Shown piece after piece: positions 1 through 12,944 of a stretch of DNA of 64,000 nt. Under the pieces are notes generated by a model. It was given only the letters and a program-made list of their open reading frames with translations, was not told the DNA's origin and ran no database searches. Origin of the DNA: Cricetomys ansorgei (taxonomy: Eukaryota > Chordata > Mammalia > Rodentia > Nesomyidae). The stretch lies in NCBI GenBank assembly GCA_026225945.1, contig JAMJFZ010001074.1:1263501-1327500 (forward strand). The letters are read 5' to 3'. A program made the position numbers and the translations under genes. Each line of letters opens with the position of its first letter. The first letter of the stretch is position 1.

Positions 1-337
1 GTCAGTACACGGCAAGCCTGGCACAGACTCCTCAAGGCAGCCAAGCCCTCAGTCTCTCTCCGCCAAACCTCCACAGTATCTTTCCACATGGAACCTATTA
101 GTTTTCACCTTGCTATAGGCACATCTTTCTTCTGAGTGACAAATTTTACTTCTCATCTAAACATTCCGTATCCCCCGCACTGTGGTGCCTTAATTGGATG
201 CTTTACAGTAGTTTATACCTTAACCAAAAGCATACAACTACAATTGGAATGCACTGCCCAACAAGAAACTCCAGTGGGTCTATTCTAACCAAAGGGTAAG
301 CAGGGTAAAAATAGATCAAGAGCTTTAAAGAGAACGG

Positions 338-430
338 TGCTGGGCTGGGGTGTACGTCAGCAGCATAGGGTTTGCCTAGTACACGCCGGACCCTGGGTTC
401 CATTCCCAACATAAAGAAAAGGGAAAAGAA
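338..430 (+). repeat. ID-type SINE
   Basis: The sequence reads as a diverged ID element: GCTGGG start, TTTGCCTAGTACACGC-like core, CCTGGGTTCCATTCCCAACA B-box region, then an A-rich tail. Confidence 0.75.
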
Positions 431-1466
431 AATGGTTGTTTTGAAGCAGAGTGCAATTTAAATGGTCATGGTGTAGCACAGGATTGGGGTGCTGTTTGCT
501 GGGGAGCTGCTCCAGCTGAGGCTATCATACCTTAGGAGGGGTGCGGCACTATCAGAGGCCTGCTCCTGGCTTCTCTGCCTCCTGACTGCCTGGGAAGGGT
601 GAAGGGCTGGGTGGTACTATAAGGAAAAATGGGCTTCGACAGTCAGCTTTCGTCTGCCACCTCCCTTGGGGAGAGAGCTGCTTTCAACACTCTGGTGCCC
701 TCTCTTCCTGGCCAGCTGTGCCCTGGTAGAGGAAATCTGTCCTGCACCACGCCAGTGGAGCGGGGTGGGGGTGGGAGTGGAGGTGTGCGAGAGGTTACGG
801 GGACATGGGGGGCGGGGGGGAGAGGTGTGGCTGGCCAGCCTAGGAGCTGAGGGAGGCCCACCTCTGCAGACACGAGCTGCACGGTTTTGTGAGACTCTTA
901 AGTAACGAACATGATTATCTGGCCTCTACTTGCTGACACTCTGGTCTCTCTTTTCAGGACCTAGGACAGGAAGAATCATGTTACTGGGCTTCCTTGAACA
1001 ACGCACTGCACTCTAACATAGCTCATCAAGAGGCCTCCTACGGGGGGAACAGGAGAAGGTCCCAAATGTGCCTCCGTAAACACACACTCCAGGCATCCGG
1101 GAGCACGCACTACCCAAGACACAGCTGGAGCTCTTCCCCTAACTCGCAGACACAACTCCGTACAAGTGGTCTGTCTAGAAAGGCTAGAATCATCACAAAA
1201 CCACTTCCTGCTCTCCGTGGGACTGTCTAAGCCACATCGTCCTTTCCATAAGGGTGAAATTGAGTGTTTATAACAAGCTGTGACTTGACATGCTGGCAGC
1301 CATCCCTCTGGCAGAGAGATGTGCAGAGGTCTACAAGCAAGGACTGTGTTTTTATCAGGAGCAGCCATAAACAAAGCAGAGACCAAACACACAATCCTCT
1401 GGCATCAACATTCTCCACCAAAGGCATCCAACTATGGGTCCCCCACTAATAAGGCTCAAGCTACCA

Positions 1467-1732
1467 GGGGCTGGAAAGATGGCCTAATAGCTAAGTACCT
1501 GCTGCATGAGCAGGAAGTTTGATTTTAGATAGTAACACATGTGTAAGAAAGCTGAGCATGCCCACATGCACTCAGAATTCCAGCACTGGGGGTGGAGGTG
1601 GGGAGATAGGTGTAGGGGTATTGCTGAGACTTGCTGGCCCCCGATCACCAACCTAGATCTAGGTTCAGTGAAGACAGTGAGCAGACAGCCTTGTGCACAT
1701 ACGGACACATCACATTCAAAAACATACACCTA
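1467..1732 (+). repeat. B2/B3-related SINE
   Basis: It begins GGGGCTGGAAAGATGGC, the typical B2/B3 head, and ends in an A- and CA-rich tail near 1720-1732. The middle is diverged and longer than a standard B2. Confidence 0.6.
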
Positions 1733-1845
1733 CGTATCATCCTGAAACATTAATTGGTTGATTAGTTAAAGAGCAAGCTGCCGAATGGCTTGCCTGCTTG
1801 GCCTGAAAGCAGTGGAAAGACTTTGAGAAGGTTTCAGAGACCAAG

Positions 1846-2174
1846 TGCAGGAGTTTGAATGAGAAATGGCCCCCACGGCCTGGGGCATTTGAGGAGATTT
1901 AGGTGGTACAGTCTTTCTAGAGGAAGTAAGATTCATGGGGTGGCAGGGTGTGGGGGGAGGACAGGCTTTGACATGAAAAGGCCTTGCCTAACTTCCACTC
2001 TGTTCTCTCTTTGTGAGCTTTCAACTTCCTGCTGCTTCCTATCATGTGCTGTCATGCCAACCCACCATGATGGCCTCTTATCCCTCTGGAATCATAAACC
2101 CAAATAAACTCTTCCTTCTCTAAGTTGCCCTGATTACTGTGTTTTACCACAGCAACAGACAAGTAACTAATACA
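1846..2174 (+). mobile_element. ORR1-type MaLR solo LTR
   Basis: It has the order expected of rodent ORR1 LTRs: TTTGAATGAGAAATGGCCCC near the start, AACCCAAATAAACTCTTCC as polyadenylation region, then CACAGCAACAGACAAGTAACTAATACA at the end (split here by position, 2150-2174). It ends only 65 bp beyond the exon 2 donor, inside intron 2. No clear target duplication was seen. Confidence 0.75.
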
Positions 2175-2238
2175 AGCATCTCCCAAATCTCAGTGGTGGG
2201 AACCCAGTCCTCTAAATCCCGTTTCTATTATAACTTAC

Positions 2239-2406
2239 ATGCTCCTTCACCTGCTTGGTCACGGAGGGTGACATCATCACACAGCAGAGGCCGACGACCA
2301 GGACGAAGTAGAGCAAGTACATGAAGCGGGTGGTCCGGGACTGGCGGATCTTAGGGCAGCAGCCACAGCAGAGGGAACAGCCGGCATATCCGCAGCAGCA
2401 GGCCAA
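2239..2406 (-). CDS. SERINC5: SERINC5 coding exon 2
   Basis: SERINC5 is a multipass plasma-membrane protein of the SERINC/TDE1 family; it is packaged into retroviral particles and lowers their infectivity, and the family has been linked to serine incorporation into lipids. This exon is 168 nt, exactly 56 codons, phase 0 at both ends. It is bounded by TTTCCCAG at 2411-2407 and GTAAGT from 2238. It encodes residues 10-65, beginning LACCCGYAGCSLCCGCCP, then the family-typical KIRQSRTTRFMY, then a hydrophobic first membrane segment at about residues 37-55 (LLYFVLVVGLCCVMM), ending KQVKEH. The ten cysteines of the N-terminal cluster (C5, C6, C12-14, C19, C22, C23, C25, C26, counting exon 1) are typical of this paralogue. 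From memory of the family, it resembles rodent SERINC5 more than SERINC1-4. No stop or frameshift interrupts it. Downstream exons lie outside the window. Confidence 0.95.
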
Positions 2407-2499
2407 CTGGGAAAGACACAGACATCCTCTCAGAGAGTGTTGTCGTGACTTAGCAAGAAACACAAACCTGTTCTTCAGCGTCATGGAACGTAAGGCACT

Positions 2500-3845
2500 G
2501 AAATCACTGAAATTTCAAGGGTGGGTGAGGAGGGTCTTGTTATTTGTGAGCTCCTTTAAACCGTACCTGAGTCTGTGCTTGATGGCATGACTCTTAGGGA
2601 CCCCCTGTCCCCAGTCATTTTCAGAAGGGATCCGGACATCAGAAGAAGTCAGCCATGTGACATCGAGGGTCGGAAATTACATCTCCCCATCCTCTCCTCT
2701 AGGGGAGATAATGGGTGACTGAGTTCAATGACCAATGGCTGATGACTGAATCAGTTGAGATACACAGGGGCACCTCTATGAAAGCCCTCATCAATGGGAT
2801 TCAGAACTTCTGTGTCAGTAAATGTATCCATGTGCACTGAGAAGATGTGACCCATCACTGTGGGAACAGATACTACTGGACTTGGGACCCTCTGGAGCAA
2901 CTCAACTTTTGATGGTGTGATTGTAATCTTTATGGTAAACCAGGAATTTTGAGTACAGAGCTTTCTCTAAGTTCTGTGAGTGATTTCAGCAAATTACTGA
3001 ATCCTAGGAGGAAAAGGGAGGAACCCAGATTAATACCCAATCAGATAGGCTATGGGAGGTCCTTTGGTGACTGCCTGCTGAAGTTGGGACAATCTTGTGA
3101 GACTGTACCAAACCTGGGTGGTGTCGAGTTTGCACTAAATTATAGGAGACCCAACTGACATCAAATAATACACCCACTGCTCTGCAAACATTTGCCCTAA
3201 CTTTTGGCAGGTCGACCTTCCAGGCTTCGAGATGATTATTCTTCTGATCACCATGACCAAAGGACACAAGAAGAGTCTGGCGGTGCATGGCAGAGCTTCT
3301 GCAATAGCCAATCTGATACTGTCTCAAATGATGAGTGCTAATGGCTTGGGGGATGGCCAGGTGTAAACAGGAAAGGAACTTCCTTATTAGTACACAGTCA
3401 TTACACTTTAAAACAAAGGTTTCTGGGATCAGCTAAGAGCAAAAGAAGAAGCTAAGAACTGGACAATGGATTGCATGAAGAAAGAACACGAAAGACAAGA
3501 AGCTGGATCCGACAATACGAAGGTGGAGATCCAGAGTCTAAGTACCAACTCCGAACATGCTGGGAACATCCCAGGAACATGCTGGGAGGCAAAGGCTGTG
3601 CTAGTGGAGGGGAGCCTGCCACTTGAGACTCCAAAGACAGGTACCTCTTACACACATGCTGTTTCTCAGTCTGATACTTCTCAGGGCAATCTTTCCAGGC
3701 CGATGAGTGGGGCACGGGCTCCGTGGGCACAGAACTACTAAGAGTACACTGCGCCACATGACCGTGTGTTTTGTACTTGTGTTGTCCACGCAAGTGGAGA
3801 ACCAGAAGTCCACACTGGGTACCACTCCTCGGTCCCTTCTCCATA
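2500..3845. other. Intronic stretch, nothing recognised
   Basis: No SINE, LTR, simple repeat or coding segment stands out here. Short open frames occur on both strands but lack splice context or family resemblance. Confidence 0.5.
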
Positions 3846-3985
3846 TTTTTTGAGACAGAGTCTTACACTGAATCTGGACCTCATTAATTCAGCTAGACTA
3901 GATGGTCAGCAAAGCCAAGGGCTCCTCCTGTTCCTGCCTCCACAGTGCTGGGATTACAGGGTGGGCTGCCACACCCAGCTTTATA
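3846..3985 (-). repeat. Diverged B1-like SINE
   Basis: The plus strand reads TTTTTTGAGACAGAGTCTTA at one end and CAGTGCTGGGATTACAGG near the other, which is a B1-type element in antisense. The middle is highly diverged, so it is old. Confidence 0.7.
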
Positions 3986-4147
3986 TGTAGGCCTAGGTAT
4001 CAAATCAGCTCCTCCTGCTTGGACAGCAAGTACCTTATCAGTTCACGATTCTTTCTACTCTCCATTATTTGGGGATTAGAGAGCACCATCTAAGAGCAGG
4101 GCTTAAGCAATGTCTTCAGGTCACAGAAAGGGGCTGGGAGGCTATGA

Positions 4148-4207
4148 CAACCCCCCCACACCCCCGTTTGCTATATGTTCCCCCCCTCCCCGTTTGCTAT
4201 ATGTTCC
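4148..4207. repeat. Two-copy tandem duplication, C-rich
   Basis: The unit CCCCGTTTGCTATATGTTCC occurs twice in a row, separated by a C tract. It is a local duplication in a C-rich patch. Confidence 0.75.
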
Positions 4208-5164
4208 CCTCATGATGTTGCTGCAAGCAATCACATTCTAAGACTGTGAGGCTCTTCCCTTTGTAGGTTGATCATCTCGGGAATTTTAGAACAGGCTAGA
4301 AAGTTTCGAGCTAATGACAGGACTATACCAAGGCAGAATCAATAGTTAAGCTTACTATTGCCACAGAAGGGAAAAATGAATACACACAGACATTTAAACG
4401 TGTCTAAATAGTGACAGGAGGAATGTGATTATGGAAAGCACTAAAATGAAGCAAGTGGTTTAATCATACCCTGTCGTTAGGGCCGTGTGTCAATGTATGC
4501 TCTGTGTTTGTCAAACTTCACTCTTTCCTTGGAGCGCTACAGTCCAATCGGAGAGAATCTGCCTAGCACGCATGATGCAACGGGTCTAAACACAGTCCTG
4601 CCAAAAACCAGACGCATGTACATTTATATGTATGTACATATTGCACAAAAATTTAAAATAATTATATTTCGATTCAACAATAGCTTTTCTCTACTATACC
4701 AAGAGTCGCTCTCTTCAAAGCAAACTACACCAATAAACAAGGGAACACACACATTGCCTTAAGAAAGCACCAGGTGGAAACACTGCAAACAGTGTCTGTG
4801 AAAGAAACACTAGCCTTCCAGGAAACTCTTATGCAACCTGTGCTGACTGGCCACATTCTGGGGAGAACTTAACTTAGGATAGATTCATCCAGCCCCTGGG
4901 CCAGAGTTTATCAGTCTGGCATATTCCTCATCTACTTCTTCGCTTGAGACCATTCCTGGCTAGCCTAACTCCAGACGGTCGCCGCCTGGAGAGAAAAGCC
5001 AGTGTCCTGCTTAAGTCAGGCTTATCAAACAAATAGCTGTAGAGTTTACAGCACCGAGACCGAGCTGTAATATAAACCAGGGACTTTGGGAGACAAAGGG
5101 GAGATACAGATTCATCAGCTCTGACAAACATGCCACCGTGCCGGGGGGATGCTGTCCGAGAAAG

Positions 5165-5300
5165 GATCGTCATCGTGGGAAGACACTGATGTCATGAGGA
5201 AAGCTGATCCAGGGAGGTCACCGAGCACCATGGGAGATGATGATGATCGCAGGGGATGCTGATCACCCCGGGAGAATGCTGATCAGCACTGGGGAAGATG
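5165..5300. repeat. Degenerate 17-24 bp tandem repeat
   Basis: Six or seven degenerate units share the pattern GGGA(g)-ATGCTGATCA-CC, for example around 5253-5270 and 5272-5292. Unit length varies, so this is an eroded minisatellite. Confidence 0.5.
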
Positions 5301-6102
5301 CACCTCTGTGGTAGCGGAGCACATGTAAAACACTTCTGTGTTTTCTATTCAGTTTTGCTGTGAGCTTAAAATTCCTCTTTTTTAAAGCCTTTTTAAAAAA
5401 AAATAAAAAATAAAAAGTGAACAAAGCAGTGTTGTCCATCCTTGCCTCGGTAAATGGACGCTGAATGAGTAATGTACAGTGATGTCATGTGGGTGGCAAA
5501 CTCCTCAGGCAAAGCATAAGCAGTCCCAGTCCCTGGGGCCAAAGTCACACACCACATGCTGAACTCTGAATTTCTTCCCAGTGTCATGTCATAAAGTAAT
5601 AAGGACTGTGATTTTTTAGTTTACCTCTTTTATGTTTGAGATTATAATTACATCATTACTCCCTTTCCTTTCCATATACCTCTCCTTACTTCTCTTTCAG
5701 ATTCATGGCTGTTTTCATTATTGTTGTTGCATGCATACACGCACATACATATATATTCCTAAATACATAAGAACGGCCTGCTCGGTCTGTACATTGTTAC
5801 TGTATGCATGTGTTCGGGGCTGACCATCTGGCATTGGATAAACAATTGGTGTGCCTTCCCTGGGAAAGACTGTTTCCCTTGCTCTCGGCATGCCTTAGCT
5901 GCCTGTAGTTCTTTGTGTAGGGTTAAGGCCTCGTGAGCTTTCCTCTGTATCATTTTTAAACTTTTCACAGGGCAATGCTTGCAATTCTTCAAAGTCTATC
6001 CTTCCAGATGCACGCCTACACGCATTCAAAGGGAAAACCTTCTAATCTACCTACACAGGACTAGTGTTAAGTAATCGTAGGCTATCTACATAATTGGGTA
6101 TT

Positions 6103-6278
6103 GCTTTTTGTTGTTGTTGTTTTGTTTTGTTTTTCGAGACAGGGTTTCTCTGTTGTAACTCTGGCTGTTCTGGAATTCACTCTGTAGACCAGGCTGGCCT
6201 CAAAGTCACAGAGATGTGCCTGCTTCTGCCTCTGGGAGTGCTGGGATTATAGGTGTGCCCCATCACTGCCCAGCTGGG
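6103..6278 (-). repeat. B1 SINE
   Basis: A T/G-rich tail is followed by TTCGAGACAGGGTTTCTCTG and later CTGTAGACCAGGCTGGCCTC and GTGCTGGGATTATAGGTGTG, the antisense of B1. It carries the TTGTAAC variant shared with several other B1 copies in this window. Confidence 0.95.
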
Positions 6279-6800
6279 ATGTATTTTTAAAACAAGCAGG
6301 TTAGTATTAATGAGCCTGTGTCTCCTTCAAAATTCATACATTGCAGTACTAACCTCTAGCACCTGAAAAGGTGGTTTTATTTGGCCTTTAGAAGGTAAGG
6401 TTTTGAACAGGGTCCTGGAATAGTCCCTAACCCAGTGGTTTGTGTCCTTATCAGGAGAGAAGGTGAGGACACAGAGAGTCGCAGGGACTGCCTTGTGAGA
6501 AGACCCTCAGGGGCCATTTATAGACAACCTGCCAAAACCTTGCTCTGGGGCTTTTAGCCTCTGGAAATGAAAGGCTGAATTTCTGGTATAACCATGTGGT
6601 TGGTGACCCTGAGTGTGGTGGCCGATCTAACACAGTCCACATGAGCTGGCACAGATCGTGCACAGGGGTACACAGAGCCGTGTGGGAGGACACAAGCCTA
6701 CTAACACTGACTACCAGTGGAATGGATCTAGAAATGAGGGAAAAGAACCATCTACTTCTTACCATTCAACATGGTGTGGATATTACTTCTGTTTTGCTGT

Positions 6801-6903
6801 GCTTTTTGAACAGGGTCTTAGGAAGTTCCAGGCTGGCCTCAAACTCACTATGTAACTGTCTCCAATCTTCACCTCCCGAGTGCTGGGATTACAGCCATGG
6901 GGT
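6801..6903 (-). repeat. B1-like SINE fragment
   Basis: It reads CAGGGTCTTAGG, CCAGGCTGGCCTCAAACTCA and GAGTGCTGGGATTACAGCCATG, a short antisense B1 relative. Confidence 0.8.
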
Positions 6904-8860
6904 CAAAATGAGAAGACAAGCCAGCTGCTCTCACGGCTTTTCGCCTTTTATCTAAGGAGAATCCAAGAGGGTTCCACAGAAAGTGAACGCTGTCGCTCCC
7001 TGGCCCTGCCCACCAGCCTTGGGAAATCAACATTCCAAGGACTAATGGAGGCCTGTGAGAAAATGAACTAGGGCTGGGAGTGGCTTCGGGTACTTCTGGC
7101 AAGTCAAAACACAATGTCCTCATTCCCTGGAAGTCCAAGCCGGCGGCACCAAATGAAAATAGCAAAGCATCAGGAAGCCTGCAAGGGCCACTGGGTAAGC
7201 ACAAACACCCACTGATACCTCACTCATACAAGAGTCCTCTCCCCAGGTCACAGGCCTGACTAACAGGTTCTGAGGCTCACAGCTGTAGTTTCTCTGGGTT
7301 ACCTCATGCTTAACTCCTGTCTACAGGTTAGTCTGGGGTATTCATCTTTTTGGAATAGGCAGAATCGAAGAGAACAGAACTGTTAAAAAGCTGCCCCTAC
7401 TTATAATTTAGTCTCTTATAACTACCAGCAAAAGAATGCATAAAATAACAATGGTGTCCTGTGTATATTTTCCTGGGGACTTCAGCCAACCAGCCAGCAC
7501 TGGCTCCGAGCCCTAACCTTCCTCTTACCTGGTCAGCTCGGTTATCTCATACCCAGATGCAAGCCCGTTTATTTCTCTCATCCCCAGTGATCTGGATCTC
7601 CCCATCTTAACCCTCCATTTAATCTTAACCTTTGGTTTTTGTTGCTGTTGTTTTTATCATAATAGAAAGGACTTGTGTATCCCAGATCTGAAAACTAGAA
7701 GGCCAGAGTTTTAACTGGTGCATTGGTTCTGGGTTAAGTTTTCAGCTCAGGCAGAGTTTAGATGGGGAGATGCAGAGTTAATATGAGCAGACAGTGGCTA
7801 GACCCAGTCGTCCAGACTTACCTGAGCCCCAGATAGACAGCAAGATGAAGAGGTGTGAATGGCAAACACTATGGCTCTCAGAATGTAGTGGTCACCTGAC
7901 CAGGGGGCGGGGGCGGTTAGGCTCTAGGGTGATCAATAGCCTTTGTTCCCCTCTTCACAAAAAGCTTGTGAGCTAAAGATGAGATGGCAGGGTGTTACCC
8001 TACCACCTTCTCAGATCGCCAGTCATCTAACTAAAGCACAATTTACAGATCTAACATCCATTTCTGCTCTTTGACATGCACGGTAGCAAACACTCCAAGC
8101 TCAGGTCTAACAATTACAACTGTGGCGAGTCCTCCAGTTACAGCTGTCGCTTGTCCAGACTCACAGAATGACTGTGTCAAAGGGAACTCAACATAAATAC
8201 ATGCAGGAAATGGACTGGCTTGGCGGCTTACAGTAGATTTATTCCATACAAACAAAGCTTACTTAATCTATATTATTAGCTAACACCTTCCAATCTCGTG
8301 CTCTTACAAAGGACAACAACGATTGTTATTTCTACTGTGGCTGCATCTCTGCATTAGAGCTGAGACCAGGGCTCAGGAACTGATGCTACTTAAGGTGACA
8401 GAGCTGGTGAGGAAACAGACAGGATTTCATTGGCGACCTCTGCTCTATTTCCTGTTTGCGTAAGAGTTAACAGGACATATCACATTGGCCAAACCTTAGT
8501 TTCCTCTAAAAGAGAGACTGGCTGAGGGGTAAACAAGGGAAGAGACAATTTTTCTTTCCTGTCCTACACAGTAAAGAGTCAACAAGTCCCTTCTATGTCC
8601 CATCTTCTCTGGGATAGTTGACTGGACTTGGAAGTTTTCAAGCCTTCTACCAAGCAGATCAATTACCCAGGCACCAAACTCCCGCCCTGTACTAAAATCC
8701 TAGTTCCTAACTCTTCAGAAATAGCCAGGCCATTCAGTCACTCAGCCAGTATTCTCTGGATGCGTGTGCACTGAGAGCAGCACTTTCTCCTGGAAATGTG
8801 ACAGTAAGCACAGAACTTCAATTTGTAAATATGACAACTACACTTTTAAGAAGAGAAGAG
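6904..8860. other. Intronic stretch, nothing recognised
   Basis: I see no well-preserved interspersed repeat or coding segment. A GTT-rich run at about 7635-7652 is the only simple-sequence feature. Confidence 0.5.
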
Positions 8861-8862
8861 AA

Positions 8863-8999
8863 GCCAGGCACATGGTGGCTCGTGTCTATAATCTCAGAAC
8901 TTGGAAGGCTGATGCAGGAGAATTGCCTTGTGTTGGAGGCCAGCCTGGGCTACAGAGCTAGAACCTGTCTCAAAAAAAAAAGCAAAACAAACAAAAAAA
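8863..8999 (+). repeat. B1/proto-B1 SINE
   Basis: It reads GCCAGGCACATGGTGGCTCG, then AGGCTGATGCAGGAGAATTG, GGAGGCCAGCCTGGGCTACA and an A-rich tail, a plus-strand B1 relative of the older type. Confidence 0.9.
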
Positions 9000-9329
9000 C
9001 TCACAGAGACAGAGAAGAAGTAACAAGTGGAAAGATGAGGAGGGAAATTTGAATGTTCAATGAATACAGTACTGATTAACTGATCACTTAAATTTCAGTA
9101 GATTCACATTTAGACTATGCCCAATGCAGTGATTATCCCAATTACACAGAAAGACTTCCTACAGTCACAGAGAGCAATATATAGTGTGCGAACACTTGAC
9201 ATAAAACGTAACAAGACACAGAACGGCAATAGCACACACAACCCAGAAGATATATCACTATGTCAACGGCACCAAAGAGCTACAGGGTTAGAAGTGACTG
9301 TGTTGCTCTGTATTTTTTGAATTATGCAA

Positions 9330-9881
9330 TGAAAAGACTGTGCAGACTCCATTTTAGGTACAAACTCCATTTTGGGCCAAAGTCTCCATCTCAGGCCTGA
9401 CTGGGGTCTGACCCTGAAAAGTGATCAATCTCAGGAACAGGCCATAAAGTTTCCCCACTCAGAGGGCAGCCAATCAGGAAGAAGGGTGCCCACAAGATAC
9501 CCACAAGGATGCAGGAGGGTCTTATCTTGAGGTCAGCCATCTGTGCCTGCTGCCCTCATATGCTTTGAGTTGCACAAGTCTCTTATCTTGAGGTAAAACA
9601 CACTGACTCAAGAATGTGGACCCTGGCCACCTAGACACGAGCAAATCAAAAACCGACCACTGTAACTATCTCCCTGACCCCCAATCATGATCCCTATTAC
9701 CTCGCCCATGCTGAAATTCTCCTTGCAACCTATAAAAAGGCCAATGAGCCTTTGTCTGGAGTTGTAATTTCTTCTAAATGGTGGACCCCCACATGCTGGA
9801 ATTTTCTTTCGAGAAATAAACACACCCTTGCTGATTGCATACGTGAGGGGTGGTCTCTATGCTGTGATTTCAAACTTAACA
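9330..9881 (+). mobile_element. ERV1-type solo LTR (552 bp)
   Basis: This starts TGAAAAGACTG and ends CTTAACA. It is flanked by the same 4 bp, GCAA, at 9326-9329 and 9882-9885, which is the duplication length of gammaretrovirus-like (ERV1) insertions. Inside are a TATA-like box (TATAAAAAGG near 9731) and an AATAAA signal (near 9816), in plus orientation, so the U3-R-U5 order is visible. No retroviral interior flanks it, so it is a solo LTR left by recombination. It is antisense to SERINC5. Confidence 0.88.
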
Positions 9882-10156
9882 GCAACAAATACCTATCTTG
9901 TAATTAAAAAGTCACAGCCCCAAATTTCCGTTGGAGAAGAAAAACAGCATTCTTGTAGGTAATAAGCACTGTAACATTTGCTAAATGAATCAGCAAGCTA
10001 ATAAAGGAACTGTATTTCAGTCAGGAGATTAATGGAAGACTACCACGTAACTGAGACACAATAATATAAACACAAAAACTTCTACTGTACCTTTAAAAAT
10101 GGTAAAGATGGTAAAATTCTGTTACGTATTTTTACCACAAACAAAAACTCGACCTT

Positions 10157-10266
10157 TAGGACTGGGGATGTGGCCCTGTGGTTGAATATTTGCCTAGTAT
10201 GCAAAAGATGCTGACTGTAATTCCTTGGCACAAACAGACAGGCAGGCAGGCAGACAGACAGATCTC
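10157..10266 (+). repeat. ID SINE with CAGG/CAGA tail
   Basis: It reads GGACTGGGGATGTGGCCCTG and TTGCCTAGTATGCAAAAGATG, a diverged ID element, and runs into a short CAGG/CAGA repeat at 10238-10262. Confidence 0.8.
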
Positions 10267-12940
10267 TGTGACCCTGCTAATATGTTTTTTGTGTTTAACT
10301 AGTGTAAACTCTCTACTTGGTGAGATCGAAAGCGATAATAAATGAACTGGAAACACGAAGCAGCTGCCGACAGGTCAAGCAGGTAGGAAGCTCCACAGCA
10401 GAGTGTAGAGTTGGGCTCTACACTCCTGCCCTGCCCCTGCCTCCTCGCTGGTTCAAGGATACCCTCGGACAGCGGTTCCCACGCTAGACGGCAGGGCTTT
10501 GAGCACACAGAGAGGAGTTCCCTTTCGAGATCCTAGAACACGCTGGTTTCCACGAGAAGTACAGTCAAGGACCAATTCTGTGCCCTTGGCCACCAGGTCC
10601 ACGTCTGAGAAAGCCCTGCGAACACACAAACCCAGCACCTGTGGTGGACTCACAATGGGGCCCAGGACGGAGCTGTTCTTCTGCAGAGCTCTTTCCCACA
10701 CTGCTACAGTTACTTTCCGCACGGAAGAGCGCTGATCGAATTCTCTGCTCTCAGACGGCAGGTGTCTTTCGATCATTCCATCACATCGCCGTCTCTACTT
10801 AAATGCCTTACAAACAACACTACATAAAACAGGGCTCACGCTTCACCTGTGAGTTTATCAAAGTTCAAAAGTGCTAAATGGAAAATTCCCAGAATATGTA
10901 ATTCATAAGTCTGCAGTAAGTTTTATTACAGTGTATTGTTAGAATTGCTTGATTTCGTTAGAATTTAGTATTGTCAATCTTTTACTGAGTCTAGCGTAAA
11001 TTAAAAGTTATATTTACATATATAAAGAAGCACAGTGTATATGTAAAGCCAGTACTTTATCCATGGTTGCTGGTGTCTATTACGTGTTTGACCATATGCC
11101 TCATAGATGGGGGGGGTGGGGGGGTGGTGCATATTCCAGTTGGTTTGTAAAAGGATTCTACAAGGTTTAAGGTTAAAGGTAAATGAATTCCACCTTTCTC
11201 TGAGTTCAAAAGAAAAGAAGCATCCCTGAGAGGCAGAACATTAAGAGCAAGCTTCCTGAAGTTCAGCATAACTGATGCTGGGGTAAGGGTGGGGTTATAA
11301 TTGTCAGGGAAGATGACCTGTGCCCTGTGGCACATTGAGCAGGGTCCCTGACCTCCCCCTTGGCCTCCTCTGCTAGATGCAGTAGCAGCCTTTCCTCTCC
11401 CACCCAGCTCAGACAGTCATCGGTATCTCCAGACAACTGCTCCTTGGCTGAGGCTGAGAGGCAAGGACAAGAGCCGCCGAGTCAGACAAGGCTCACATGC
11501 TACAGTCTGAGCTCCAGTCTAAACCCAGAAGAATATCCCAACAACATGGGTAAGGCGGTTCTGTGTATGTAAAAATTCTGCGCAGGCTCCAACTAAAGCT
11601 ACCTTCATTCCTTTACTATCAGCGAAGAGGAAGTATGGACGCAGGAACACCGTTTGTACACAGGAGCAAATATCTGCAGCAGAAGAGACAAAGGAGTTCC
11701 AGAAGAAAATGTTACCAGGAAATGAATCCATGGAATTCAAAATGAAAAGTCTGAAGAAATGGAAAAAGCATTCATTGAGTTTATCCACTATTGCAAATTC
11801 GTTTTAAACACTCTCCTCGAATGTGGAAAGAGAATCCTGCTTATCTTACTTTATAAATAATAGCTTATCAACTGGCAATTACTGCATCTCTAAACCCCAA
11901 ATCTGCCTCCTGTGTCATGGGGATTATGCTGTAATGGAGAGATCTGGTGAGAGCTTTCCAAGAGCCACTGAAAGCCAGCTCAGTTCCCAAACCCAGCCAA
12001 GCCACGAAGCACTTTCCAGGCTGGAGACTAGGTCGCAGAGCCAAGGAGATGGAGAAGCACGCTCCGGCATGGGAATGGCAATGAGCTCATTTCACTGCTC
12101 TCAGGAGCTGGGCTGGGGCTCAGGAGTGCCAGTGTGAGGGCTTCATAGGGAATACACTTCTTTTCAAGCAAAATTCTCCGCTCAGACGCAGTGTGAGGCA
12201 CTCGGATACATTGACATTCGTGTAACAATATTTACCACTGCTTCCTAGTAGCCAACACTGGCCCAGGACCTGACAATACACTCTCTGCCCTCAGGAAGCT
12301 CACATTCTAGTCAATTTTATTCAAAGTTAGCATCCTGGAAATCCAACCCAACCTGGGGCATGTCCAAAAATGTAGGTGGAAAGTCTTGGATGGAATCCAG
12401 TCCTCTCAGGCCCTTGGACATGCGAGACTGGATGTCCAGAAAGGCTAGGTGATTTGCTTCAATGGTTCAAGGATAAATTTACTGATGGACATCAGACATC
12501 AGTGAACAAATATAAACTCCACAAATGAGAGCAACTCAGCATTCTGCAAGAGGGCCGGGCCAGGAACTTGGCCTCTGGGCTCCACACTTCAGTTATAGAC
12601 TAGTAGACATTCAAAATTGCTATATGAAGTCATGGCAAATAAATTAAAGCAGCATCCTAAGTATCTAGTTCATTTTGAAAGGTTTCCATCACAAAGACAG
12701 AGAAGAGCCCCCTAACCCCAGGCTGGCCACAAAACAGAGTGGCTTCCCACAGCTACAGCTGCGTCCTGATCAATGCCTAGCCTTGATGAACCTCCTTCCC
12801 CACCTCCTGAGAAGCAAAGAGCAGGAAATCCCCTACCCACCCCTCCTCTATGTAGGGTCAACTACCGGTCAGACCCCATGCCCACACCACAGAATGGCTG
12901 GTCTCTGAGTAAAGCCCCTGACTGCCCAGTGAGAAGGCTT
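10267..12940. other. Intronic stretch, mostly unassigned
   Basis: A G-rich tract at 11109-11127 is the main simple-sequence feature. I recognise no transposon head or tail and no coding segment. Old diverged repeats may be present. Confidence 0.45.
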
Positions 12941-12944
12941 TCTC

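Larger units (their letters stand above)
1..2238 (-). other. SERINC5: SERINC5 intron 2, 5' portion (partial)
   Basis: Reading on the minus strand, a GTAAGT donor follows exon 2 at 2238 and the intron runs out of the window at position 1. It holds an ID SINE, a B3-like SINE and an ORR1-type MaLR LTR, listed separately. I see no exon-like coding segment with splice borders in it. The stretch 430-1466 is otherwise plain, with a G-rich patch near 760-820. Confidence 0.85.

Noticed and set aside
2212..2484. Minus-strand open frame beginning MTLKNRFVF before exon 2
   Set aside because: The first 26 codons are intron 1 sequence upstream of the TTTCCCAG acceptor. Only 2239-2406 is exon.
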